Below the pieces are notes generated by a model. The model was not told where the DNA came from, ran no database searches, and saw nothing but the letters and a program-made list of their open reading frames with translations. DNA of 10,231 nucleotides from Rhizorhabdus sp. GTDB taxonomy: Bacteria > Pseudomonadota > Alphaproteobacteria > Sphingomonadales > Sphingomonadaceae. Where the stretch lies: positions 1 to 10,231 of the forward strand of contig SCUQ01000072.1 in the NCBI GenBank assembly GCA_004297635.1. The letters run 5' to 3'. Of the stretch, positions 1-5,968 are shown piece by piece (positions within the stretch are counted from its first letter, which is position 1; each line of letters begins with the position of its first letter). The translations under genes and the position numbers were made by a program.

Positions 1-960
1 ATGGAAGCCTACCCCGCAGCGGAAATGAGGAAAATGCCCATGCCCAGAAAGGGTAAGCACGGTCCATTGTTGAACTTTGGCACGATTTTTGCTTTTGCCA
101 TGGCATCCCTGCTCGTCCCAGCTGCGGCATCGCTTGCCCAGACCGAAGCCACAGCCCCGGCCTCACCCCGTTCCAGCCCCGGAATACGGGGCTTTTCCTA
201 TGCCGATCTCGCCGATCTGGCCTTCTCCGCCCAGGTCGTCACCGGCGTAACGGTCATCAAGGCAGAGCGCTTGAAAGGGGAGCTGGCTCCCGGCCTTTCG
301 GCCAGCAACGCCCGCTTTCTGATACAGGCTGAGACCGGAATGCTGCTCCGCGGCAGCGACGGCCTACCCGGTCAGATCAGCTATATCGTCGATGTTCCGC
401 TCGATGCGAAGGGCAAGGCGCCGAAGCTGAAAAAAGCACGCTTCATCCTTTTCGCAGACAGGGTGCCGCAGCGTCCGCTGGAGCTCCGCCTCACTTCACC
501 TTATTCTCAGCTCGACTGGACGCAATCGAGCGAATCGGTCCTGCGAATCCTCCTGACGGAGGCGAGTTCGGCATCGGCACCGCCATTTGTGACGGGTGTC
601 GGCAACGCCTTCCATGTCCCGGGGGCGATTCCCGGTGAGAGCGAATCCCAGATTTTCCTCACCACGCCCGACAACCGACCGATCTCGCTATCGGTCCTGC
701 GCCGCCCCGGCGAACAGCCGCAATGGGCGGTCGCCCTGGGCGAAATGGTCGATGACAGCGCGCGCGCGCCGGCGAAGGACAGCCTGCTCTGGTACAGGCT
801 CGCCTGTTTCCTGCCCCCCCGCCTGCCCGGCCGCAGCATCGCCGCGCTGTCAGCCTCGAACGCGGAAGCGGTACGCCAGGACTATCAATATGTGCTGGCG
901 CAGCTCGGCCCCTGCGGCCGGACGATCATACGCCAGCCCCCGGCGCCGGCTATACGCTAG
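1..960 (+). CDS. Predicted secreted protein of unknown function (conserved sphingomonad type)
   Basis: The function is not recognised. The frame is open from the first base, so the true start is uncertain. Met14 (base 40) has GAGG at 27-30 nine bases upstream and gives a compact signal peptide: basic PRKGKH, then a hydrophobic stretch at about residues 22-45, with a likely cut after Ala46 (SLA/QTE). Starting at Met1 would add an unusually long, partly acidic N-region. Export to the periplasm or outside is therefore inferred. The mature part, about 270 residues, has no further membrane span and includes a lysine-rich KGKAPKLKKA stretch (about 137-146). Two cysteines lie near the C-terminus, in LACFLPP and LGPCGR, and could form a disulfide after export. 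From memory, similar proteins occur widely in sphingomonads without an assigned role. The gene converges on folB with a 48-base gap, so it is probably not part of that operon. Confidence 0.8.
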   Translation: MEAYPAAEMRKMPMPRKGKHGPLLNFGTIFAFAMASLLVPAAASLAQTEATAPASPRSSPGIRGFSYADLADLAFSAQVVTGVTVIKAERLKGELAPGLSASNARFLIQAETGMLLRGSDGLPGQISYIVDVPLDAKGKAPKLKKARFILFADRVPQRPLELRLTSPYSQLDWTQSSESVLRILLTEASSASAPPFVTGVGNAFHVPGAIPGESESQIFLTTPDNRPISLSVLRRPGEQPQWAVALGEMVDDSARAPAKDSLLWYRLACFLPPRLPGRSIAALSASNAEAVRQDYQYVLAQLGPCGRTIIRQPPAPAIR

Positions 961-966
961 CAAGAA

Positions 967-987
967 GGCCACCTCGAGCGGGTGGTC
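967..987 (-). terminator. Possible weak terminator hairpin between convergent genes
   Basis: The 48-base gap between the secreted-protein gene and folB holds a 7-bp stem (967-973 with 981-987, one G-U pair) around a 7-base loop. On the minus strand the stem is followed by TTCTTG, a poor U-tract, so it could help end the folB transcript. There is no T-run in the plus direction. Assigned from structure only. Confidence 0.3.
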
Positions 988-1008
988 CGCGCCCGCCGTC
1001 CGAGCGAT

Positions 1009-1407
1009 CTAGAAGCTGCTCAGCTCGACCCCGACTGCCGCGCAGTCGGGATAGACGTCGGGCTTGCTGATCGAGATGCGCAGCCCTTTCACCCCGGCCC
1101 GCGCGGCCACCAATGTGTAGATATCCCGCGCCAGTGTCTCCTGGAGATTGTAGCGGCGCCCCGCTACCAGCGCGAGGATTTCGGTGCGCAGAAAGTCATA
1201 GTCCCAGGCGATCGCCACTTTGTCCTCCGCGGCGAAGGCGGCCTCCTCCAGCCAGACCTCGGCGGTGACGAACACCCGCTGCGGGTTGCCGACCTCGAAA
1301 TCATGGAAGCCGATATCCACCGGGACGGCGAAATCGCGCAGCAATATCCGCCGGGTTCGCGGTAGCAGATGATCGGGCACGAGCCCGTCGAGCGAGGCGG
1401 GATCCAT
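1009..1407 (-). CDS. folB: Dihydroneopterin aldolase (FolB)
   Basis: FolB splits 7,8-dihydroneopterin into 6-hydroxymethyl-7,8-dihydropterin and glycolaldehyde in cytosolic folate synthesis. The 132-residue length is usual for this single-domain enzyme, which forms tunnel-shaped oligomers. Residues matching the known active site are visible: Glu38 in GFHDFEVGNPQ, Tyr70 in AWDYDFL, the pterin-anchoring Glu90 in NLQETLA, and the catalytic Lys115 in ISKPDVY. The ATG at 1407 overlaps the stop of the upstream reductase as TGATG and has AGGAG five bases upstream. A GTG at 1410 would add one residue but lies only two bases from the AGGAG. The overlap implies translational coupling with the pteridine-reductase-like gene. 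Family assignment is firm; epimerase or oxygenase side activities known in some FolB proteins cannot be judged here. Confidence 0.92.
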   Translation of the reverse strand: MDPASLDGLVPDHLLPRTRRILLRDFAVPVDIGFHDFEVGNPQRVFVTAEVWLEEAAFAAEDKVAIAWDYDFLRTEILALVAGRRYNLQETLARDIYTLVAARAGVKGLRISISKPDVYPDCAAVGVELSSF

Positions 1408-2174
1408 CACGGCTCCTGATCGAGATACTGAACATCGCGGGATAGACCCAGGAAGCGCTGTCCCCCGTCAAGCGTGATCGTCTGGCCCGTGATCGTCGGC
1501 ACCGCGATCAGGAAGCGCAGTGCCGCCACGATTTCCGTGACGTTCACGCCGCGCCCGAGCGGATTGAGCGCGTGGACCTTTTCGAAGTTCTCGCGGCTTT
1601 GCGGCCCCGATACCAGCGTGACCGATGGCGCGATCGCATTGACCCGGATGCGCGAGGCCGCCAGCGACCGGGCCAGCAGCTCGTGCACGCCCGCAAAGGC
1701 GATCTTCGAGATGGTATAGGTGAAGAAATCGGGATTGAGCGACGACAGCTTGGCGTCGAGCATGTTGACGATCAGCCCGCCCTGCCCTTCCGGCACGGCC
1801 TGGGCGAAGGCGCGCGACAGCAGCGCCGGCCCGCGCGCATTGGCTGCCATGTGCATGTCCCACGCCTCGACGGAGAAGTCGTCGAGCGAATCATAGACGA
1901 AGGCGGATGCGCTGTTCACCAGCAGCGCGGGCGGCGGCATGCCCGCAAGCGCGGCGATCACCCGCTGCGCGCCGTCCGCCGCCGCCAGATCCGCCGCGAC
2001 GGTGCGGGCACGTGGCAACCGCTTGGCCAGCGCATCGGCTTCCGTGGCCGAACGATGGTAATGAATGAGAACATCCCAGCCGTCGGCCGCGAGCGCCGAG
2101 GCGATTTCGGCGCCGATCCGTTTGGCGGCTCCGGTGACGATGGCGGTCCGGCTCGATCCGAATTCGGGGGTCAT
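1407..2174 (-). CDS. SDR-family pteridine reductase-like protein (PTR1/FolM type)
   Basis: This is a 255-residue short-chain dehydrogenase/reductase. The nucleotide-binding loop reads TGAAKRIG (14-21), with Arg in place of the first glycine of the usual TGxxxGxG; TGxxxRxG is the mark of pteridine reductases. HYHRS (38-42) resembles the loop that binds the NADPH 2'-phosphate in Leishmania PTR1. The normal SDR catalytic serine is replaced by Asp140 in NMLDAK, and Tyr153/Lys157 form the YxxxK pair, giving the Asp-Tyr-Lys set known from PTR1. Inferred role: NADPH-dependent reduction of dihydropterin (dihydromonapterin or dihydrofolate). Translational overlap with folB supports a pterin or folate role. 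The start at 2174 has only a weak GGGTGG four bases upstream, part of which can pair in a hairpin. General databases may list it simply as an SDR oxidoreductase. Confidence 0.85.
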   Translation of the reverse strand: MTPEFGSSRTAIVTGAAKRIGAEIASALAADGWDVLIHYHRSATEADALAKRLPRARTVAADLAAADGAQRVIAALAGMPPPALLVNSASAFVYDSLDDFSVEAWDMHMAANARGPALLSRAFAQAVPEGQGGLIVNMLDAKLSSLNPDFFTYTISKIAFAGVHELLARSLAASRIRVNAIAPSVTLVSGPQSRENFEKVHALNPLGRGVNVTEIVAALRFLIAVPTITGQTITLDGGQRFLGLSRDVQYLDQEP

Positions 2175-2180
2175 GGAGCC

Positions 2181-2218
2181 ACCCGATAGGCGCTGCCCGA
2201 AAATCGGGCAAGGCGGGT
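2181..2218 (-). promoter_or_regulatory. Nested hairpin just upstream of the pteridine-reductase-like gene
   Basis: A perfect 7-bp stem, TGCCCGA (2194-2200) with TCGGGCA (2204-2210), encloses a 3-base loop. A further 5-bp stem (2181-2185 with 2214-2218) can close around it across an unequal internal loop. In the minus-strand mRNA the outer arm overlaps the weak SD-like GGGTGG that precedes the start codon at 2174. It could be a leader structure affecting translation. It could instead be a terminator for the upstream glutathione transferase gene, though no U-tract follows. The structure is seen directly; its role is open. Confidence 0.4.
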
Positions 2219-2250
2219 AGAATCGTTACGGGCGATGCCCGCGCGACAGC

Positions 2251-2281
2251 CTGTCCACAGCTTATCCACAGCCTGTCCACA
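2251..2281. promoter_or_regulatory. Three DnaA-box-like 9-mers at exact 11-bp spacing
   Basis: The middle 9-mer (2262-2270) is TTATCCACA, a perfect strong DnaA box. It is flanked at 2251-2259 and 2273-2281 by two identical CTGTCCACA copies that keep the CCACA core but differ in the first bases. The three share orientation, and their starts are exactly 11 bp apart, about one helix turn, so all would face the same side of the DNA. They lie in a non-coding gap, 77-107 bases upstream of the pteridine-reductase-like start and just past the end of the glutathione transferase gene. DnaA binding is inferred from the motif only. No AT-rich unwinding element is nearby. Confidence 0.5.
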
Positions 2282-2298
2282 TTCGCTGGGGAAAAGAC

Positions 2299-2934
2299 TC
2301 ACGCCGCAGCGGACGGGCGGGAGGAGACGGCGGCGTGCCAGCGGGCCAGCGCGGCATGGCGCTCGCGCGGGTCGGGCAGACGGGTGTCGATGCCGAAGTC
2401 GATCGCGACCAGCGCCGCGATGTCCGCCATCGTGAAAGCCTCTCCGGCGACGTAGCTTTGCCGCGTCAGATGGGCATCGAACAGCTCGATGAAGGCGCTC
2501 CACATGCTGCGGCCGCGTTCCACCAGATCCGGAATCTGTTCGATCCTCGGCCATTGGCCGCTCAGGGCGCGTCCGGCAAAAGCGGGAACGCGATTGCGAA
2601 AGGCCAGCGCCACCGCCTGGAAGCAGTCATGCTCGATCCGGCGCAGCCAGGCTTCGACCAGCCCGATCTCGCGCGGGTCCGTGCCGAACAGCGGCGGATC
2701 GGGCTGCAGCGCCTCGAAGTAGCGGCAGATGGCGAGCGAATCGTCCAGCAACGTTCCATCATCCAACAGCAATGCCGGCAGCTGACGCTGAGGGTTGATA
2801 CCGACGAAAGCGGGGGTGAGATGCTCGCCCTGCTTCAGGTCGATGACGACCCGCTCCACATAGATTCGCTTTTCGGCCAGGTAAATGCGGACCCGCCTGG
2901 GGCTGGGCGCCCAAGCGCCGTCATAGAGCTTCAT
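2299..2934 (-). CDS. Glutathione S-transferase family protein
   Basis: This 211-residue protein has the two-domain GST layout. The N-terminal thioredoxin-like domain (about 1-80) begins MKLYDGAWAPSPRRVRIYLAEK, with Ser11 near the usual catalytic Ser/Cys position. It carries the cis-proline in QLPAL (Pro53) and the glutathione gamma-glutamyl-binding segment DDSLAICRYFE (64-74). The all-helical C-terminal domain (about 87-205) has the conserved YVAGEAFTMADIAALV helix and N-cap motif (161-176). The likely role is glutathione conjugation, thiol transfer or peroxide reduction in the cytosol; the substrate cannot be read from sequence. The start at 2934 has CAGGA about ten bases upstream. The frame stays open much further upstream, but that stretch lies antisense to two real genes and is not used. 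It is divergent from the acetyltransferase gene, with 84 bases between start codons. Confidence 0.88.
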   Translation of the reverse strand: MKLYDGAWAPSPRRVRIYLAEKRIYVERVVIDLKQGEHLTPAFVGINPQRQLPALLLDDGTLLDDSLAICRYFEALQPDPPLFGTDPREIGLVEAWLRRIEHDCFQAVALAFRNRVPAFAGRALSGQWPRIEQIPDLVERGRSMWSAFIELFDAHLTRQSYVAGEAFTMADIAALVAIDFGIDTRLPDPRERHAALARWHAAVSSRPSAAA

Positions 2935-3018
2935 CCGATCGTCATCCTGTTTTCGCTTCACATTCGGCATGGGAACGCTAAAGCGCGCCCTCCATTTCGA
3001 CAAGGATGCCCCACAGCC

Positions 3019-3552
3019 TTGATCCAGTTCGTCCCCATCGCCTCGATCCCCCCTGCCGAGATCGAGCATCTGCTCGACCTTGCCTTCGGTTCGGATCGAC
3101 GAGGGCGCACGGCCTACAAGCTGCGCGAGGGCACCGATCCGATCGCCGCGCTGAGCCTTGCAGCGGTGGAAGAAGGCGTGCTGGTCGGCCTGGTCCTGTG
3201 CTGGCCGGTCCAGCTTGCCGAAGCCGACGGGCGCCTCACCCCGCTGATCCTGGTCGGGCCGGTGGCGGTGCGTCCCGAAAGACAGCGCGACGGCATAGGA
3301 CGCGAACTGATGCTCCGGATGCTGGAAGCGGCCGATGCCGCTGCCAGCGATCCGATGACGCTGATCGGCGACGCGAGCTACTATGAGCGCTTCTTCGGCT
3401 TCTCCGCGCAGCATACGCAGGGTTGGGCGCTGCCGGGGCCGGTCGAGCGGCATCGGCTTCTCGCCCGGCTGAGGCCGGGCCAGGTCCTGCCGGAACGGGG
3501 AGCGCTCGGGCCACGCCCCGATGTCGGGCTCGATGCTGCGGTGGGAAGCTGA
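3019..3552 (+). CDS. GNAT-family N-acetyltransferase, TTG start
   Basis: A 177-residue single-domain GNAT protein that probably transfers acetyl from acetyl-CoA to an unknown amine. The acetyl-CoA motif A is clear: the strand LILVGPVAVRP is followed by the pyrophosphate loop RQRDGIG (88-94), fitting Q/RxxGxG. The later strand and helix LIGDASYYERFFGF (115-128) are typical of motif B in the YhbS-like (COG3153) branch. The start is chosen as TTG at 3019, with AAGGA at 3002-3006. It is the only start-type codon in frame close to the beginning of the domain (M-IQFVPIAS), and the spacing of 12 bases is a little long. It leads a rightward row, with a 42-base gap before the DUF1285 gene, so co-transcription is likely. 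The substrate is unknown. Confidence 0.83.
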   Translation: MIQFVPIASIPPAEIEHLLDLAFGSDRRGRTAYKLREGTDPIAALSLAAVEEGVLVGLVLCWPVQLAEADGRLTPLILVGPVAVRPERQRDGIGRELMLRMLEAADAAASDPMTLIGDASYYERFFGFSAQHTQGWALPGPVERHRLLARLRPGQVLPERGALGPRPDVGLDAAVGS

Positions 3553-3594
3553 TCCGCCCTTGTACCGCGCGCGCTTTGGCGGCACATCGCGCGC

Positions 3595-4161
3595 ATGCCT
3601 GAAAGCCGTCCTGCCCCCGATTTTGCCGGTCTCTCCCTGAGCGACATCGCCGCTTTCGCGGCCGAGAAGCGCCTGCCGCCGGTCGAGACGTGGCACCCGG
3701 AGCATTGCGGCGACAGTTTCATGCGAATCGCCAGCGACGGCACCTGGTATCATGAGGGCAGCCCGATCGGGCGCCCGGCGATGGTCCGTCTCTTCTCGAC
3801 GATCCTGCGCCGCGAGCCGGACGGCAGCTATGTGCTGGTCACGCCGGCCGAAAAGCTGACGATCGCGGTCGACGACGCCCCGTTCCTGGCCGTCGAGATG
3901 AAAGCCGAAGGCGAAGGCCGCGACCGCCGCCTGGCCTTCCGGCTCAACACCGGCGACCTCGTCGTTGCCGATGCGGATCATCCGCTGACGGTGACGGAGA
4001 AAGAGGATGGCCCCCATCCCTATGTCAGGGTCCGCAAGGGGCTGGACGCGCTGATCGGACGGCCGGTCTATTATGAGCTGGTCAATCTGGCGCTTGAAAG
4101 CGGGGAGGAACCTGTCGGCATCTGGAGCGAAGGCCAGTTCTTCGCGCTCGAATCGAAGTGA
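3595..4161 (+). CDS. DUF1285 family protein
   Basis: This 188-residue cytosolic protein, with no signal peptide or membrane span, matches the DUF1285 family along its length. Features remembered for the family are visible: PPVETWHPEHCGD (28-40), the core MRIASDGTWYHEGSPIGRP (43-61), FSTILRREPDG (67-77), LVTPAEKLTI (81-90), DAPFLAVEM (94-102) and a late R-GLDALIGRPVYYELV (147-163). The biochemical function is unknown. The gene overlaps the next one by four bases (GTGA), so translation is probably coupled. This order, with a CoA pyrophosphatase and a CCA-adding enzyme after it, recurs in alphaproteobacteria to my memory, hinting at a link to nucleotide, CoA or tRNA 3'-end metabolism. That link is inference only. 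The ATG at 3595 has only a weak GGCGG upstream. Confidence 0.9.
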   Translation: MPESRPAPDFAGLSLSDIAAFAAEKRLPPVETWHPEHCGDSFMRIASDGTWYHEGSPIGRPAMVRLFSTILRREPDGSYVLVTPAEKLTIAVDDAPFLAVEMKAEGEGRDRRLAFRLNTGDLVVADADHPLTVTEKEDGPHPYVRVRKGLDALIGRPVYYELVNLALESGEEPVGIWSEGQFFALESK

Positions 4162-4766
4162 GCGGGCTTGCGGATCGTCTCCGCCGCAGCCTCGCGGCCG
4201 CTCCTGACCCGGGAACGCCGATTATCCAGCATGCCGGCCTGCCCCTCGATCAGACAGGCCTCATCGCATCGGCGGTACTTGTGCCGATCATCGATGCCCC
4301 ACAGCCGCGGGTGGTGTTCACCGTTCGCCATGCCGGCTTGCGTGCCCATGCCGGCCAGGTGGCCTTCCCCGGCGGGCGGCTGGACCCCGATGACGACGGG
4401 CCGATCGGCGGCGCGCTGCGCGAGGCCTGGGAAGAGATCGGTCTGCCCGCCGAACGGGTCGATGTCGTCGGCGCCACGCGCAGTCATATCACCGGCACCG
4501 GCTATCTGATCACGCCGGTGCTGGGCGTGATCCCCGATGGCCTGGCGCTCAGCCCGCATGAGGCGGAGGTGGCCGGCATATTCGAAGTCCCGCTCGACCA
4601 CCTTCTTGCCGAAGCGAACCATCTACGGAAATCCGCCCTCTATGACGGCATCGAACGCTTCTATTACGAGATCGACTGGCCGGAGGAGCGGATCTGGGGG
4701 GTCACCGCCGGATTGATCGTCAACCTCGCGCCACGGCTGCGCGCAGCGATAGACGCCGTGCGATGA
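4158..4766 (+). CDS. Nudix hydrolase, CoA pyrophosphatase type (NudL-like)
   Basis: This 202-residue enzyme is predicted to split CoA or CoA derivatives into 4'-phosphopantetheine and 3',5'-ADP. Residues 52-73 (VVFTVRHAGLRAHAGQVAFPGG) fit the NuCoA signature, LLTxRSxxxRxxxGxxxFPGG, which separates CoA pyrophosphatases from other Nudix enzymes. It runs into the Nudix box, ending ALREAWEEIGL (86-96), with metal-binding Glu89, Glu92 and Glu93. The front half of the box is slightly irregular, with Asp at the usual first Glu, as I recall for this branch. The start is GTG at 4158, overlapping the DUF1285 stop as GTGA. No clear SD lies ahead of it, so translation is probably by coupling. The 3' end overlaps the CCA-transferase start as ATGA. 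Actual substrate preference (CoA, oxidised CoA, acyl-CoA) cannot be read. Confidence 0.92.
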   Translation: MSGLADRLRRSLAAAPDPGTPIIQHAGLPLDQTGLIASAVLVPIIDAPQPRVVFTVRHAGLRAHAGQVAFPGGRLDPDDDGPIGGALREAWEEIGLPAERVDVVGATRSHITGTGYLITPVLGVIPDGLALSPHEAEVAGIFEVPLDHLLAEANHLRKSALYDGIERFYYEIDWPEERIWGVTAGLIVNLAPRLRAAIDAVR

Positions 4767-5968
4767 CACTTCTTCCGGATGCGGCATGGCGGCACGCGGC
4801 GGGGCTCGATCGCCTGATCGAAGCGCTTGGCGGCCGCGAAGGCGATATCCGCTTCGTCGGCGGCGCGGTGCGCGACACGCTGCTCGGCCTTCCGGTCAAG
4901 GATATAGACTGCGCGACGCGCCTGCTGCCGGAGGAAAGCAGCCGGCGGATCAAGCAAGCCGGCTTCAAGGCGATCCCGACCGGCATCGCGCATGGCACGG
5001 TGACGGCCCTGCTCCCGTCCGGGCCGGTCGAGGTGACGACGTTGCGGCGGGACGTCGCCACCGACGGGCGCCGCGCGGTGGTCGCCTTCACCGACGAATG
5101 GCGGGAAGATGCCGCGCGCCGCGACTTCACCATCAATGCGCTGTCGGCCGATCCGCTGAGCGGCGAGATCCACGATTATCACGGTGGCGTCGCCGACCTG
5201 GAGGCCGGGCTCGTACGCTTCATCGGCGATCCGCTCCAGCGTATCGCCGAGGATCATCTGCGCATCCTGCGGCTGTTCCGCTTCCATGCGCGCTTCGGCC
5301 GCGGGGCGCCCGATGGCGCGGCGCTCGCCGCCTGTGTCGCCCGGGCCAACGACCTGATGGCGCTGTCGCGCGAGCGTATCGCCGACGAACTGCTGAAGCT
5401 GCTGGGCGGCCCCGATCCCGGCGCCACCATCCGGCTGATGGTCGACAACGGCCTGTTCCGGCCGATCATTCCCGAGATCGACGAAGCCGGCGTCGACCGG
5501 CTCGAACGGCTGATCGCGCGGGAACGGGCGGCAGGCGTGGCCGGCGACCCGGTTCGCCGCCTGGGCGCGTTGTTGCCGGTGGACGCCGCCGCCGCGGCGG
5601 CGATCGCCCAGCGGCTCAAATTATCGAAGGCCGCAACCCGGCGGCTCGAAGCGGCAGCGGAGGCGGCCGACGCAGCCCCCGCCGCGCTGGCCTATCGTTT
5701 CGGTGTCGAGGTGGCGACCGACCTTCTGCTGCGGGGGGACCGCCCGATCGAGGCCCTCGGACTGGATCGGCTTGCCGATTGGCAGCGGCCGCGCCTTCCC
5801 GTGACCGGCGGCGTGCTGATCGAGCGCGGGCTCCCCGCCGGTCCGGCCGTCGCCGCCACGATACAGGCGATAGAACGGCGCTGGGTGGCGGAGGATTTTC
5901 CGGGCGGCGATCGGATCGAGGCGATCGTCGCGGACGAACTGGCTCAGGCGCTGCGGTCGCGCAGATAG
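4763..5968 (+). CDS. cca: CCA-adding enzyme (tRNA nucleotidyltransferase, class II)
   Basis: A 401-residue enzyme that adds or repairs the 3'-terminal CCA of tRNAs without a nucleic-acid template. The N-terminal nucleotidyltransferase head has FVGGAVRDTLLG (31-42) and the metal-binding pair Asp47/Asp49 in DIDCAT. RRDFTINAL (119-127) and the RNA-binding segment HLRILRLFRFHARFG (165-179) follow. The helix LSRERIADELLKLL (about 206-219) fits the neck region with the ERxxxExxxxL motif. The C-terminal half is Ala-rich and poorly conserved, and no HD phosphohydrolase domain is seen, as is usual for alphaproteobacterial members. Close family alternatives (poly(A) polymerase PcnB, A-adding only) are less likely given length and context, but these two are hard to separate by eye. 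The ATG at 4763 overlaps the Nudix stop (ATGA). The last 25 bases are shared with the oppositely directed PAS-GGDEF-EAL gene. Confidence 0.93.
   Translation: MTLLPDAAWRHAAGLDRLIEALGGREGDIRFVGGAVRDTLLGLPVKDIDCATRLLPEESSRRIKQAGFKAIPTGIAHGTVTALLPSGPVEVTTLRRDVATDGRRAVVAFTDEWREDAARRDFTINALSADPLSGEIHDYHGGVADLEAGLVRFIGDPLQRIAEDHLRILRLFRFHARFGRGAPDGAALAACVARANDLMALSRERIADELLKLLGGPDPGATIRLMVDNGLFRPIIPEIDEAGVDRLERLIARERAAGVAGDPVRRLGALLPVDAAAAAAIAQRLKLSKAATRRLEAAAEAADAAPAALAYRFGVEVATDLLLRGDRPIEALGLDRLADWQRPRLPVTGGVLIERGLPAGPAVAATIQAIERRWVAEDFPGGDRIEAIVADELAQALRSRR

Noticed and set aside
757..770. Short alternating GC run
   Set aside because: It lies inside coding sequence, is very short, and is explained by GC-rich codons.
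2175..2298. Chromosomal replication origin
   Set aside because: Only three DnaA-like boxes, no AT-rich unwinding element and no typical origin neighbours are visible; it is kept only as a DnaA-box cluster.
2335..3018. Long rightward open frame continuous with the acetyltransferase
   Set aside because: It lies antisense to a clearly recognisable glutathione transferase and shows no family resemblance; the real gene begins at the TTG at 3019.
2935..3018. Divergent promoter pair between the transferase and acetyltransferase genes
   Set aside because: Promoters must exist nearby, but no -35/-10 pair with credible spacing could be picked on either strand.
3553..3594. CCGCC and GGCGG arms in the gap after the acetyltransferase, considered as a terminator
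   Set aside because: The arms are only 5 bp with a long loop and no T-run; the gap more likely lies within one transcript.
2935..4017. Long leftward open frame upstream of and in frame with the glutathione transferase
   Set aside because: It is antisense to the GNAT and DUF1285 genes, its composition is low-complexity, and the transferase has its own ATG with an SD at 2934.
5587..5602. Perfect 16-bp GC palindrome
   Set aside because: It lies within cca and encodes a run of alanines; GCC/GCG codon choice in GC-rich DNA explains it.
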